DNA of 64,000 nucleotides from Tupaia tana (taxonomy: Eukaryota; Chordata; Mammalia; Scandentia; Tupaiidae), in the NCBI GenBank assembly GCA_026018925.1, contig JAKSZU010000009.1:38213194-38277193 (forward strand), in the 5' to 3' direction. Of the stretch, positions 22,624-34,435 are shown piece after piece. The position numbers and the translations under genes were made by a program. A model generated the notes under the pieces. The model had not been told where the DNA came from. It made no database searches and was given only the letters and a program-made list of their open reading frames with translations. The first letter of the stretch is position 1; each line of letters opens with the position of its first letter.

Positions 22624-22844
22624 GGGGCTGGCAGTTGGTATGGAGTTTAAGGGTGTTGGATTCCCACATAGCTGACTGCAATTTCAGTGCCAGACCTAGT
22701 CGCTTGCTTTCTCACTCTCTCTCTCTCTCTCTCTCTGTCTCTCTGTCTCTCTGTCCTTTTCTGGTCAAATTAAAATAAATAAATGGATAAATAAATAAAT
22801 AAAATAAAGTTAAATAATAATTGCTTAAAAAAAGAAAAAAAGTT
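22624..22844 (+). mobile_element. SINE family B, plus
   Basis: GGGGCTGGCAGTTGGTATGG head, TC-rich body, AATAAATGGATAAATAAATAA tail. The host text AGTTGGTTTTTG occurs just before (about 22613) and again after the nested family A copy (about 23114). Confidence 0.9.
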
Positions 22845-23108
22845 TTTTTTTTTTTGAGAAGATTTTGTTATAGGGCACATGCGCTTGCCAGACAGACAGA
22901 GAGAGAGACAGAGGAACAGAAAGCGAGAAATCACCCTCCAGGGGGTATGGCCACGCCACAATCCCTTCTCCTTCATTCTCCTCTCGGGATCTTGGGCACA
23001 CATGCACACGTGCCCAGCGTGAGTTTTAAGCCACCGGGCTCGGGACTCGAACCATGGTTGACTACATGGGAGTCCAGCGACATAGCCCTTAAGCTAACTG
23101 CTGGTCCC
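22845..23108 (-). mobile_element. SINE family A, minus, nested in family B tail
   Basis: It runs from T-run GAGAAGATTTTGTTATAGGGC to AACTGCTGGTCCC. AAAAAAAGTT flanks place the insertion in the tail of the preceding family B copy. The pair is head-to-head. Confidence 0.92.
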
Positions 23109-23432
23109 AAAAAAAGTTGGTTTTTGAAGGATAAAAAAAATTAGCAAAATTAGCTAGAATAAGAAAAAAAGGAAAAGATCCCAATAAATGATGTCAGAAA
23201 ATAAAAAAGGAGACATTACAACTGATACCCCAGAAATGCAAAAGGTTACTAGAGACTATTATGAACAATTTTATGGCAACAAACTGGAAAGTTTAGAGGA
23301 GATGAATAAATAAGGAAGAAATAGATATTCTGAACAAACCAATAACAAGTAATGGTGCTTATTCAATAATAGTCTCTCGACAAAGAAAAGCTCAGGTCTA
23401 GATGACTTCAATGCTGAATTTTACAAGTCTTT

Positions 23433-23632
23433 CTTTTTTTTTTTTCCTTTCAAAGAATTATTTATTTTTTTTATTAATTATTATTATTATTTTTAAATTT
23501 GTTATAGGGTGTGTGTGCTCACCAGAGAGAGACAGAGCAAGAAAGAGAGAGAGCAAGCCACCAGGTCAGAGACTCAAACTTTGGTCAGTCACATAGGTGG
23601 CCACAGTCTTAACCATCATGCCATTGCTGGTC
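23433..23632 (-). mobile_element. SINE family B, minus
   Basis: It contains TTTTAAATTTGTTATAGGGTG, then (GA)n, and ends GCCATTGCTGGTCC. Target duplication TACAAGTCTTT at about 23421 and 23633. Confidence 0.92.
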
Positions 23633-24194
23633 CTACAAGTCTTTTAAAAGAGAACAAGCACTTATTCTTCTTAAACTATTCCAAAAGTTCCAAGAAAAGG
23701 AAATCCTCCCAAACTCCTTTTATGAGGCCAACATTATCCTGATACCAAAAGTAGACAATGATACAACAAAATAAAAAGAAAACTACAGACCGAAATCTCT
23801 GATGAATATAGAGGCACAAGTTCTCAAGAAGATATTAGCAAACTGTTTCAGACAGCACACCCAGAAGATTATATGCCAGGACCAAATAGGATTTGCCCCT
23901 GAGATGCAAAGATTGTTCAACATATGCAAACCAATAAACATGATACATCATATCAACAGAAGAAAAGATTAAAAAACCATATGATCATGTCAGGTGCCAC
24001 AGAAAAAAATTTGATAAAACATAATAATATCACTTTATGATTAGGACTTAAAGAACTAGATGTAGAAGGCATATTAGTCAATATCATAGAGCCATGTGAC
24101 AAACCCAAAGCTAACATCATATGGAATGGGCAAAAATGGAAAGCTTTTCCTCTAAGAATTGGAACAAGACAAAGTTGTCCACTTTTTATTTCTT

Positions 24195-24230
24195 TTTTAA
24201 AAAAATTTATTCATTCATTTATTTTAATTT

Positions 24231-24265
<35 letters not shown>

Positions 24266-24358
24266 AAGTGAGAAAGCAAGCCACTAGGTCCAGGACTTGA
24301 ACCATGGTAGGTCATGTGGTAATGTCCAGCACCTTAACCATGATGCCATCTGCTGGTC
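24195..24358 (-). mobile_element. SINE family B, minus
   Basis: Reversed tail TTATTTTAATTTGACCAGAG, (GA)n, and end CCATCTGCTGGTCC. It is inserted in L1 ORF2 before the YADD/FADD region. Confidence 0.9.
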
Positions 24359-24368
24359 CTGATGTCTG

Positions 24369-24372
<4 letters not shown>

Positions 24373-24400
<28 letters not shown>

Positions 24401-24647
24401 GAGAGGTTTTCACTATAGGGTGCGTGCGCTCGCCAGACAGAGAGAAACGTAGAGACAGAAAGCGAGAAATCACCCCCCAGGGGGGATGGTCACACCGCAA
24501 TCCCTTCTCCTCCATTATCCTCTCAGGATCTTGGGCACGCACGCACACGCGCCTGGCGTGTTTCAAGCCACCGGGTCTGGGACGTGAACCGCGGTCGACC
24601 ACGTGGGAGTCCAGCGACATAGCCATTACGCTAACTGCTGGTTCCCC
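24373..24647 (-). mobile_element. SINE family A, minus, near consensus
   Basis: A T31 run is followed by GGAGAGGTTTTCACTATAGGG and the body, ending AACTGCTGGTTCCC. CpG-rich head. Target duplication TGATGTCTGCTTTT at about 24359-24372 and 24648-24661. Confidence 0.95.
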
Positions 24648-25004
24648 TGATGTCTGCTTTTCTACTCCTATTCCACATAGTACTAGAACTTCCTAGTTAA
24701 AGCAATTAGGCAACAGAAAGAAATTAAGGGCATCCAAATTGGAAAGGAGGAAGTTAAAATATTCCTGTTTGCAGATGATGTGGTCATATACATAACCCCT
24801 CCCCCAAGATTCCACCAAAAAAACCTCTTAGAACTGATAAATAAATTCAATAAATTTGTAGGATACAAAATCAACATATACAATGGTCAGTAGCCTTCTT
24901 ATGTACCAGCAATAAAGTAGCTGAAAAAGAAATTAATGAAACAATTTTATTTATAATAGCTAGTCAAAAAAGTAAAATATCAAGGAATAAATTTAACAAA
25001 GGAT

Positions 25005-25241
25005 ATGAAAGACTTCTACCATCAAAACTATAAAATGCAGATGAGAGATATTGAAGAAGACATTTTAAAGTGGAAAAGCATTCCATGTTTATCAGTTGAA
25101 AGAATTAATATTGCTAAAATGTCAATAATACCCAAAATGATCTACACATTCAATACAATAACTTTTAAAATACCAATAGCACTCTTCACAGAAATAGGAA
25201 AAATTGTGATAAAATTTGTATGGAACTACAAAAGACCCTGA
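25005..25241 (+). pseudogene. L1 ORF2 C-terminal remnant
   Basis: A 78-codon frame contains the conserved block RINIAKMSIIPKMIYTFNTI and ends FVWNYKRP, a segment downstream of the RT domain in L1 ORF2p. A stop follows at once (CCC TGA). Confidence 0.8.
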
Positions 25242-26845
25242 ATGACCACAGCAATATTGTGCAAAAGGAATAAAATTGAAGACCCCACACTATCTGACTT
25301 ATGATATATTATAAACCTATAATAGTCAAGACTGCATGGTACTGTCACAAAAATAGACACAGACCAGTTGAACAGAATAGAGAACCCAGGAACAAATACA
25401 CAAACACATAGCCAATTGATCTTGTCAAAAGTCCTAAGATTATTCAATGGAGAAAAGAGTCGGTTTAGTACGTGATGTTGAAAAAAATTGGACATCCATA
25501 TGCAGAAAATGAAACTAGACCTCTGTCTTTCAAAACATAGAAAAACAATTACAAAATGAATTAAAGTCTTAAATGTAATACCCCAAACCACGAATCTACT
25601 AGGAGAAAACATAGGGGAAATGCTTTATGACATTGGTCTAGGTAACGATTTATTAAAAAAAGACTTTAAAAGCCTAGGCAGCAACAGCAAAAAATATATA
25701 AATGTGATTACATAAAAATAAAAAGTATTGTACAGCAAAGGAAACAATAATTAAGAGACAACCTATAGAATAGGAGAGAATATTTGTATATTACACATCC
25801 AACAAGGAATTAGTAATCAGAATATATAGGGAACTCAAATAGCTCATAAGCAAAAGACCTCTGAAATAATCCAATTGAAAAAGGACAATTGATCTGAACA
25901 GATAGTTCTTAGAAGAAAACATACAAATGGCCAACAAGTATATGAAAAAAATGCTTATCACTACTAATCCTCAGAGAAATGTAAATCAAAACCACAATGA
26001 GGTTTTCACCTGAGTGGGTTTCCACCCCAGAATGGCTATTACCAAGAACACAAAGAATAAGACATGTTGGTGAGGATGTAAAGAGAGGAACCTTTGTGCA
26101 TTGTTAGTGAGAATGTAAGTTTATACAGCCATTATGGAAAAGAGTATGGGGGTTCCTCAAAAGACTAAAAATAGAATTACCTTTTGATGCAGTAATGTCA
26201 CTATGGGTACACATTCAAGGGAAAGGAAATCAGTATGGTGATTTATAAACATTCTCATATTATTTGCAACATTATACATGATAACTGATATGGAATCAAC
26301 CTAAGTGTCCCAATAACTTATGAATGGATAAGGAAAATGTGATATATACACACAATAGAATATTATTGAACCATAAAAAGGATGAAACCCAGTCATCTGA
26401 GGCAACATGAACATAGAGAAAATAATGCTAAGCTAAATAAACCAGGCACTGAAAGACAAATACTGTAGGTTCTCATTACTGGAACTCAAAAGTTTCAATT
26501 ACATAGAAGTAGAGAGTAATGGTGCATAACAGAAGCTGAAACTAGGAAAGGCGTGGGAAAAGGGGGAGAGTTTCGTTAACAGATGCAAGAGAGGACTACA
26601 ACACAAATTGGTAGATTATAGTTGGAGACAATTCAATGTGTATTTCAGAATAGAAGAGTGCGTTTGAATGGGCACGACACAAAATAATGATTAATGTTTG
26701 AGATGGTGGATATATTTACTGTCCCAATTTGATCATTACACCATGTACTCATGTTTTTGAAAAGCCACATTTACCCCATAAATTCGTACAACTACTATAT
26801 GTAAATCGGAAATCATAATAATAAAATAAAAATTTAAAAATCAAG

Positions 26846-27003
26846 TTTCAAAAACATGGAAAATCAAATACAGGCTTGTAAGAATTTTGGGAACACTTAT
26901 TCAAGAAAAACATGTCTTTCTTGTTTTGTTGGGAGTTACTACTAATTATAACATTGGTTAGACAGAAATAGGTCAGGAAACTAGCCCAGAGCACAATTAA
27001 ACT
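26846..27003. other. Unassigned short intronic stretch
   Basis: AT-rich sequence after the L1 3' end. No feature recognised. Confidence 0.3.
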
Positions 27004-27256
27004 TTTTTTTTAAGAGAGATTTTTGCTATAGGGGATATGTGCTTGTCGGAAAGACAGAGAGACAGAAGGTGAGAAATCATTCCTCCTCCCAGCCCAGGGA
27101 GAATGGCCATGCTGCAATCCCTTCTCCTCCTCTTGAGACTTTGGGCATGCACCCACATGCTCCCGGTGTGAGTTTCAAGCCACCAGTCCAGGACTCAAAA
27201 TGTGGTTGACTACATGGGAGTACAACCACATAACCATTACACCATCTGTTGGTCCC
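27004..27256 (-). mobile_element. SINE family A, minus, diverged
   Basis: It runs from T9AAGAGAGATTTTTGCTATAGG to CCATCTGTTGGTCCC, with small deletions in the body. Confidence 0.88.
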
Positions 27257-27782
27257 ACACAAAGAAACTTTAAGGAGCGACTATACGACTAGACTATCTG
27301 TATTATGCAAAATAACTCTGCAGCATAAGAACTATAGAAAACAAGAATGTGGAACAAACTAAAGAAAAGAATTTAACAGGTCAAAGGAGGTCTAAGGACA
27401 CATATTGCATTTTAGAATAAAATAGAAATCTGGTGGTGGAGGGTGGGTGTGAAGTACATGTGGATTTTTCCATTTGTCCTTATTGTTGTCAGTTTTACCT
27501 TTATGTTTTTCTAGGCTGTGTTTAGGGACATCGTAGCTATTCCTTCTTGGCACATAGTCAGAATGAATTGTTCCTTTTGGTCTCTGCACCAATATTGCTA
27601 AGGCAGCTTTTTTTCAAAACAGTGTTCGGTACAACTTTTTCATTTTCTTTATTCTTTATATATTTTGCATCATTTTGTTCTGCTGTTCTAGAAATGTCAT
27701 TGAAAATCATGAATCAATGAATCAGTTTGTAAACCCATTCAGCAGTTTTTTTATTCTAATAAATGCATTCAAAAAAATAAAC
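27257..27782. other. Intronic stretch without recognised feature
   Basis: Mixed sequence with a GT-rich patch (27430-27450) and a T-rich patch (27635-27675). No coding signal and no repeat that I recognise. Confidence 0.35.
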
Positions 27783-28060
27783 AGGGACCCCAGATGGCAT
27801 AGTGGTTACATCGCTGGACTCCCAAGTAGTCCCGGACCTGGAGGCTTAAAACTCATACCAGACATGTATATGTGCATGCCTATAGTCTCAAGAGGAGAAT
27901 GGAGGAGAAGGGATTGCAGCGTGGCCATCTCTGGGGGGAAAGGGGAGGGGGTGGTAGTGGTGGTGGTGGTGTGGTGATTTCTCGCTCTCTCTCTCTCCAG
28001 AGAGCTCACACGAACTATAGCAAAAATCTCTCCAACAAACAAACAAACAATCAAACAAAT
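27783..28060 (+). mobile_element. SINE, A-type with deleted B box, plus
   Basis: Head AGGGACCCCAGATGGCATAG. The text jumps from CCAAGTAGTC directly to CCGGACCTGG, so the B box is lost. The body has a GGT-rich expansion at 27940-27972, and the tail is (CAAA)n. Confidence 0.85.
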
Positions 28061-28080
28061 GATCTAAAACAGAATAAAAG

Positions 28081-28709
28081 GGGATTCTGGGAAGAAGCCA
28101 TTTGCCTCCCTTGGCAATGTCCCATTCTGTCTATGGAACTTATCTCTCTCAGGCCTGCTTGCCTCCCTTGGCAATGGTCCGTTCTGTCTACGGAACATAT
28201 TTCTCTCAGACCTGCTTGCCTTGCTTGATATTGGCCTGTTCCATCTTGTGGGCATATTTCTGTTTCCCTCAGTAAATCTTGTGCTCAGCTTGTCCCCTTG
28301 TCCTTCAATTCTTTGCCACAATAGGAATAAACAGACCTCAAATTTCTCTAACAGTTTAAGCTTGACTTATTTTTATTTCCCTGCCCCAACCTCTATTATA
28401 TCTTTGAAAAGCCACAGTCTTGCAGTCATGCTAAAAACCAACGTCCTAGCAGCCAGTTTAGGAGTCAGAACAAGTGTCAGAGTTCTTCCAAAAGTCCTGC
28501 AGAGAATTATTTTTTAGCCTGTTTGGCCATTCCTTGGAAAATCTTATTTGCAGGGCTTCTGTTTATTTAACCTGACCCCTCAGCCATTACAAACAACCTT
28601 TCCTTGGGAGATCATTTATCAGGCCAATCAGTGACAATTTATTAAGCATTGCCAAGGCCTGAGGTAGTAATAACAGCTGGGATAAAAACTGAATTATAAA
28701 CTGAAAACA
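28081..28709 (+). mobile_element. LTR-like element with 57-bp tandem repeats
   Basis: A 57-bp unit starting GCCTCCCTTGGCAATG occurs at 28104 and 28161, with a partial unit at 28218. Further on, CAGTAAATCTTGTGCTCAGC resembles an LTR polyadenylation/R region, and AATAAACAGACC follows. Tandem units in a U3-like position are common in LTRs. No family is named. The right part (28420-28709) may be a second fragment of the same element. Confidence 0.4.
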
Positions 28710-28935
28710 AGGGCCCAGCAAGTGGCATGGTGGTGAAGGTGCTGGACTCCCACATGGCCAACTACAGTCCTGGGCCTGGCAGCTTGAAATTCATGTCATG
28801 TGTGTGTGTGCCCAAAATACTGAGAGGAGAATGAAGAAGGGATTGTGGTATATCTATCTCCCTACGGGGAGTGATTTTCCCTCACTCTTTCTGTCTTTCT
28901 CCGGTGAGCACACCCTCCCTATAGCAAAACTTCAA
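28710..28935 (+). mobile_element. SINE, A-type with B-type head, old, plus
   Basis: GGGCCCAGCAAGTGGCATGGTGG head, a shortened B-box region (ACAGTCCTGGGCC), A-type body, and end CACCCTCCCTATAGCAAAAC. Confidence 0.8.
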
Positions 28936-29330
28936 ATCAAGCAAAATGAAAGGTAATCACTGTTTAATCATTAGCTGATTATTAAGCCAACCAAGCAGAA
29001 ACTTCAGTGGTCACACAATAAAATGACATAATTTGCAGAATTAGTTCATTAATATAGCTAAAGAAATAATCAGTAAAAATCATAAACAGCAAAAACAAAT
29101 CCTCGGGAAAGAAACTGACTTCTAAAACTTTTACATTAAATTATTTAAAATGTGTTAGGTTGCAATAGAAAATATGAGAAATGCTAAGAAACAAAGTATG
29201 GCCCATACGAGGAAGAAGGGCCATCAGTGGAAACTGAGGAAGCTTTGAGAGAGAAGACATATTAGATGGAGATTTTAAATATTTTAAAAATATGTTCAAA
29301 GAAATAAAGTTTTCTCTAAAGAACTAAAGG

Positions 29331-29597
29331 AGGACCCAGCAGTTAGCATAATGGCTATGTCGCTGAACTCCCATGTTGCCAACTGTGGTTTGAGTCCCGG
29401 ACCCGGTGGCTTAAACTCACACCAGGCATGTGTGCATGCATGCCCAAGATCCCGAGAGGAGAATGGAGGAGAAGGGATTGCAGCATGGTCATCCCCCCTG
29501 GGGGGTGATTTCTCGCTTTCTGTCTCTCTGTCTCTGTCTTTCTGGTGAGCCCACGTGCCCTATAGCAAAAACCTCTCCAAAAATAGAAAAAAAAAAA
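29331..29597 (+). mobile_element. SINE family A, plus
   Basis: Starts AGGACCCAGCAGTTAGCATAATGG and has full body and tail. Target duplication AAAGAACTAAAGGA (29319-29332) and AAAGAACCAAAGGA (about 29597-29610). Confidence 0.93.
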
Positions 29598-30118
29598 AGA
29601 ACCAAAGGAAAGTATGAGTATGATATCCTACCTAATAGAGAGTATAAAGACATAGGAATTAGAAAAGAATATAAAATAGTAATTCTGCATTTGAAAGTAT
29701 AGCAACTGAACTGAAAAAATAATTAAAGGCTCTAAAGCAGATTTAAACAGGCAGAAGACAGAATCAGCAAGAGCAAAGATAGGCCAAATGAGACAATATA
29801 TTCTGAAGAATAAAAAGTAAAGGAATAAAAAAAAAGGAAGAAAGTCTCAGAAATATGCAGAATGGTTGTCCCATAAAGGGAGATGAGACTGAAAAGGAAA
29901 GAAAGACTATCTGAAGAAATAATGGCCAAATAATTGCTAAACTTGAGGAAAAAATATTCATTTATTTACCCAAGAACACAATGAATTCCAAGTAGAATAA
30001 ACTCTAAAAGGTCCACATATAGAAATATGTCAAAGCTAAAGGCAAAGAGAGAATCTCAAAAGCAGTAAGAGAGAAGACACTCATGTACTTGAAATTGTCA
30101 TTAAGAATGACATATTCT

Positions 30119-30290
30119 GGGCCAGCAGGCTGGTATGGTGGTTAAGGTGCTGGACTCTCACACGGCCGACCAGGGTTCTAGTCCCAGACCTGGCAGCTTG
30201 CTTTCTCACTTCCCCTTTCTCTTTTTCTCTGTCTCTCTCTGGTCAAATTAAAAAATAACAATAAATAAAATAAAATAATTTTTTTAAAAA
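30119..30290 (+). mobile_element. SINE family B, plus, first of a series
   Basis: GGGCCAGCAGGCTGGTATGG head, CTTCCCC and TC-rich middle, CAAATTAAAAAATAACAATAAAT tail. Preceded and followed by AGAATGACATATTCTGGG. Confidence 0.92.
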
Positions 30291-30306
30291 AGAATGACAT
30301 ATTCTG

Positions 30307-30479
30307 GGTCAGCAGATGGCATGGTGGTTAAGGTGTTGGATTCCCGCATGGCCGATTATGGTTCAAGTCCCAGGACTGGCGGCTTGCTTTCTCACTTTCC
30401 CTCTTTTACTCTGTCTCTCTCTGATGAATTAAATAATAATACTAAATAAAATAAAATAAAATAAATAATTCTTTAAAAA
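30307..30479 (+). mobile_element. SINE family B, plus, second of a series
   Basis: GGGTCAGCAGATGGCATGGTGG head, a tail with AATAAAATAAAATAAAAT, then ATGACATATTCTGGGG again. Confidence 0.92.
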
Positions 30480-30490
30480 ATGACATATTC

Positions 30491-30926
30491 TGGGGCCATG
30501 GTGGTTTAGGTACTGGACTCCCACACGGCCTACCATGGTTCAAGTCCTGGACCTGGCAACTTGCTCTCTCACTTTCTGTCTCTCTCTATGTCTCTGTCTC
30601 TCTGTGGTCAAATTTAAAAATAATAATAGTAGGGACCAGCAGATGGCGTAGTTGTTACGTTGCTGGACTCCTGCATGGCTGACTGTGGTTCAAATCTCAG
30701 ACCTGGTGTTTTCAGAATCACACAGGGCACATGTGCATGTGTGCCCAGGATCCTGGGAACAGAACGAAGAAGGGATTGTGGCATGGCCATCCTCCCTGAG
30801 GGGTGATTTCTCACTCTCTATCTCTCTTTCTCTCTCTCTGTCTTCTTGGCGAATGCATGCACCCAATAGCAAAAATCTCTTTCTCAAAAAAATAATAAAT
30901 AAAATGAAATAACTCTTTAAAAATTA
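30491..30926 (+). mobile_element. SINE family B, plus, third of a series, split by family A
   Basis: The head has a deletion (GGGGCCATGGTGGTTTAGG). The tail is split by a family A copy at 30631-30888 and ends AATAACTCTTTAAAAATT before the fourth copy of AAGAATGACATATTC (30928-30942). Confidence 0.85.
30631..30888 (+). mobile_element. SINE family A-type, plus, in the family B tail
   Basis: GGGACCAGCAGATGGCGTAG head, A-type body with ATGCATGCACCCAATAGC. AAAAATAATAAT-like flanks match the host tail. Confidence 0.88.
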
Positions 30927-32805
30927 AAGAATGACATATTCCAAAATCCTGTAATAAAAAAAATCAATCAATCATACTATATTTGGCAAAGCTATTCTTC
31001 AGAAATAAAAGATTAATTAGATGTTCTTAGCTAAACAAAGGCTGAAAGGATTTGTTGATTTTTATATGGATAAATGTGTCTACCCACCAATTTAATTACA
31101 AACTTATATTCACTAATGAGAGAACCACAAAATACATGAAATGAAAAGTAACACAACTAAAAATAGAAATAGGTAATTACACACAAAAAAATGGAAACTT
31201 TAATATCCAACGTTTAGTAGCAGATTGAATAAACAAACAGAAAATGTACAGAAGATCTAAACAATGCTATAAACTAGTTAGACCTAGCAGACATCTATGG
31301 AACATTCCACCCAGTAACAGCAGAATATACCACCTCCTCAAGTACACCTGGAATGGTTTCCAAACAAACCATACATTAAACAAACAAAAAATGATTCTCA
31401 ATACATTTTAAAGGATTTAAATTTTACAAAGTATATTCTCCAACCACAATGAAAAGAAAGCAGAGACCAATAACGGAACATAAATTTGGCAAATTTTTGA
31501 CATGTGGAAATTAAGCAGCACAACCCTAAATAACTAATGGGTCAGCAAAAAATCATAAGAGGCATTAGAAATATTTTGAGAATAAACAAAATGAAAATTG
31601 AGCAGAGGAAAACATGGGATAGAGTGAAAGCAGTGATTACAAGAAAAATGTATAGCTATAACACCTTTGCTAAAAGGGGATCTCAAGTTAATAACCTGAT
31701 CTTCCTCTTTAAAAACCTAGAAAATGAAGTGTGAACCAAACCCAAAGCAAGCAAAGGGAAGGAAATGACAAAAATTGAGTGGAATGAATGAAATTGAGAA
31801 TGGAAAAATAACAGAAGAAATTTATGACAATTTTTTTTTTTTTTTGCTAAGGGAGTTCCTAACATTGATAAACCTAAACCTTTAACTATAGTGACTAACA
31901 TATAAACTAATGACACAAATCACTCAGAAATATAAATAGAAGAGAGCTGACAAAAATCAGTTGGATCATAAGGGAATAGTGTAAATACTTGTATGCTAAA
32001 CAATTAGAAAATCTATGTGAAATGTACAAATTCCAAAAAACACACCAGTCATGAAGACCGACTCATTAACAAACACAAAGTCTGAACAGATCTATAACAA
32101 ATACACAGTTTCAATCTGTCATAACAGAAAAATTTCCCACTAAATAAATTCCAGGCATAGATGACTTCCTTAGTGAATACTTTCAAATGCCTAAAGATAA
32201 ATTAATACCAATCATTCAAACCCTTTCAAAAAAAAAAAAAAGGAAAAAACATTCTCCATCTCCTTCTATGAGACCGGTATGATCCTGAAACAAACAAAAA
32301 AAACTAGAAAAAGACATTACACAAATAGCTCCAAAGCCACAGATCAAAAACTTCTCTTAATATAGGCACAAACATACTTAACAAAATACTAGCTAAACAA
32401 ATCCAGCAACATGTAACAATGTTTTTATACACCATGACTAAGTAAAATTTACCCAACCAATGTAAGGTTATGTCAGCATAATAAAATCTATCAATACAAG
32501 ACATCATATTAATAAAATAAAGGACAAAATTCAACAACTTTTCATGATAAAACACTGAACACACTAGGAACAGAATAACTTTCTTAAACTAATGAAATGC
32601 ATCTACCAAATATCCACAGCTAACATCACACTTGATACTCGAAAGCCTTCCTTCAAGGATCAGAACAAGACTAGTTTTGTTTTTAAGTACTTTGCCCTAC
32701 TATTCTGTTGGTAGTTTAAAGCACAGCATTTAGGCCAAAAGAAAAAGAAAAAAAAAAAAGAAAAGAAAAGAAAGAAGAAAAAGAAGTAAAATGTATCTAT
32801 AGATT

Positions 32806-32887
32806 ATTTTAAAGAATTATTTCATTTTATTATTGTTATTATTACTTTTTAAATTTGCTATAGGTCACATGTGCTCACGAGGTGGGG

Positions 32888-32941
<54 letters not shown>

Positions 32942-33017
32942 TGCCAGGTTCAGGACTGAAACAATGGTTGGCCATGTGGGAATCCAGTGCTTTAATCATC
33001 AGGCTACCTGCTGACCC
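32806..33017 (-). mobile_element. SINE family B, minus, with long (GA)n
   Basis: Reversed tail with TTTTAAATTTGCTATAGGTC, a (GA)n run at about 32889-32938, and end GGCTACCTGCTGACCC. Host flanks AATGTATCTATAGATT and AATGTATCTAGATTT. Confidence 0.9.
32889..32938. repeat. (GA)n microsatellite inside SINE
   Basis: About 50 bp of almost pure GA, an expansion of the GA-rich middle of family B. Confidence 0.95.
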
Positions 33018-33149
33018 AATGTATCTAGATTTTAAAGGAAGAAGTTAAACTATCTTTATTTGAAGATCACATGATCTTGTATTAGAAAATGAATTCAGAA
33101 TATCTTTAAGATACAAGAGCAATATAAAGCTATTGTATTTGTTGTATAT

Positions 33150-33288
33150 AAAGGAGCTTCAAAAAGTTCATGAAAAGTGTGTATTAAGGAAAAAAAAAAC
33201 TATATATAGATTTCAAATATTTTTGCGCCAGAATAAACTCATATTTTTATTCCACATTTCCAAAAACTTTTTGAAGTCTCCTCATATA
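33150..33288. mobile_element. Mariner-like non-autonomous element 1
   Basis: The left end GGAGCTTCAAAAAGTTCATG is nearly the reverse complement of the right end AAAACTTTTTGAAGTCTCC. This gives about 20-bp terminal inverted repeats around about 100 bp of internal sequence with no ORF. It lies inside the old L1. Confidence 0.7.
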
Positions 33289-33372
33289 CTAAAAGAAAAC
33301 AATTTTACTTATATGAGCATGAAAAATATAAAAACACTTCAAATCAATTTAATAAAAGAAATATAAGACCTG

Positions 33373-33637
33373 AGACCAGCAGTTGGAGTAATGGCTATGT
33401 CGCTGGACTCCCATGTAGTCGACTGTGGTTCGTGTTCCGGACCTGGTGGCTTAAAACTCATGCGGGCATGTGTGCGTGCGTGCCCAAGATCCCGAGAGGA
33501 GAATGGAGGAGAAGGGATTGCGGTGTGGCCATCCCCCCTGGGGGGTGATTTCTCGCTTTCTGTCTCTCTGTCTCTGGCTGACTGGCAAGCGCATGCGCCC
33601 TATAGCAAAAACCTCTAAAAAAATACTAAAAAAAAAA
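33373..33637 (+). mobile_element. SINE family A, plus
   Basis: Full length. Target duplication GAAATATAAGACCTG at 33358-33372 and about 33638-33652. Confidence 0.95.
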
Positions 33638-34394
33638 TGAAATATAAGACCTGTAGATTGAAATCTACAAAAATTTTTGGAAAAAATTAAAGAATATCTA
33701 AATACATGCATGAAAAGATAGTTCATGGGCTTGGATTGGAATAGTTAATACAGTTACAATGGAAATTCTCCCCAAATTAATCTCAATATTCAACATAATC
33801 TTTATCAAAATCTCAGTTGCCTTATTGTTTTTACTTAGAAATTGACAGTCTTCTTTCTTATAAGATTTATGCGGAACCACATGAGCCCCAGAATAACCAA
33901 AACAGTATTTAAAAAATAGAAACAAAGTTGGAGTACTCACATTTCCATATTACAAAATATATTATAAAGTTGCAGTAGTTAAGACTGTATAGCATTGAAG
34001 CAGAGTCTTGTAGATCAATGGAATAGAATTGAGAGTCCAGAAATAACTAATAATTTTTGGCAATTGTTTTTTGACAAGTGTGTCTATATAATTTAATGCT
34101 GAAAGAACTGTCTTTAGCAAATGATGCTGAGATAATTGTAGAGTGAAGTTGGGCAGTTTACAAAAAATAAAATGGATGGAAGACCTACATGTAAGATCTA
34201 AAACTATAAAATCTTAGAAGAAAATAGGAGCAAATCTTCAAGACCCTGGACTAAACAAAACCACAAGCATAACCAATTAAAGAAAATACAGTGGATAAAT
34301 TAGACTTCATTAAAATTAAAAAGTTCTGTGCTGTAAATATATTATGGAGAAAGTGAATGAACAAGAAGTAGAATGGCAAAAATTACTTGCCAAT

Positions 34395-34398
<4 letters not shown>

Positions 34399-34426
<28 letters not shown>
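34399..34426. repeat. (TG)n microsatellite at the retrocopy edge
   Basis: Fourteen TG units followed by TATGTATGTATAATAC, at the outer (3') end of the RPL21-L1 insertion. Confidence 0.9.

Positions 34427-34435
<9 letters not shown>

Larger units (their letters stand above)
17905..26845 (+). mobile_element. L1 with 5' region, ORF1, ORF2 and 3' UTR, interrupted
   Basis: The 5' region starts near ACTTGAGATAGCAGCATAGTGG. ORF1-related text follows to about 21300 (GAAACCTTACAGGCCAGAAGAG). ORF2 begins near 21553, where the frame reads MTEVCMHLSIITLNVSRSNS. The RT motif FADD is intact at about 24770 (TTTGCAGATGATGTGG, within LFADDVV). The ORF2 end lies around 25005-25241 (RINIAKMSIIPKMIYTFN). The 3' UTR ends at about 26845. 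Ten SINEs add about 2.2 kb. Many stops and frameshifts show it is dead. It lies antisense to HTR2C. Confidence 0.85.
28940..34398 (+). mobile_element. Old L1, 5' UTR through ORF2, interrupted
   Basis: Bases 28940-29330 repeat the 5' UTR seen at 4800-5460. ORF1-like sequence fills about 29600-31000 and ORF2 endonuclease to RT sequence about 31030-34398. It continues at 35085 after the RPL21 insertion. Frames are destroyed. It contains four family B SINEs, three family A SINEs and one mariner-like element. Confidence 0.7.

Noticed and set aside
24770..24790. Active L1 reverse transcriptase because FADD is intact
   Set aside because: The surrounding ORF2 carries many stops, frameshifts and nested SINEs, so the element cannot be autonomous.
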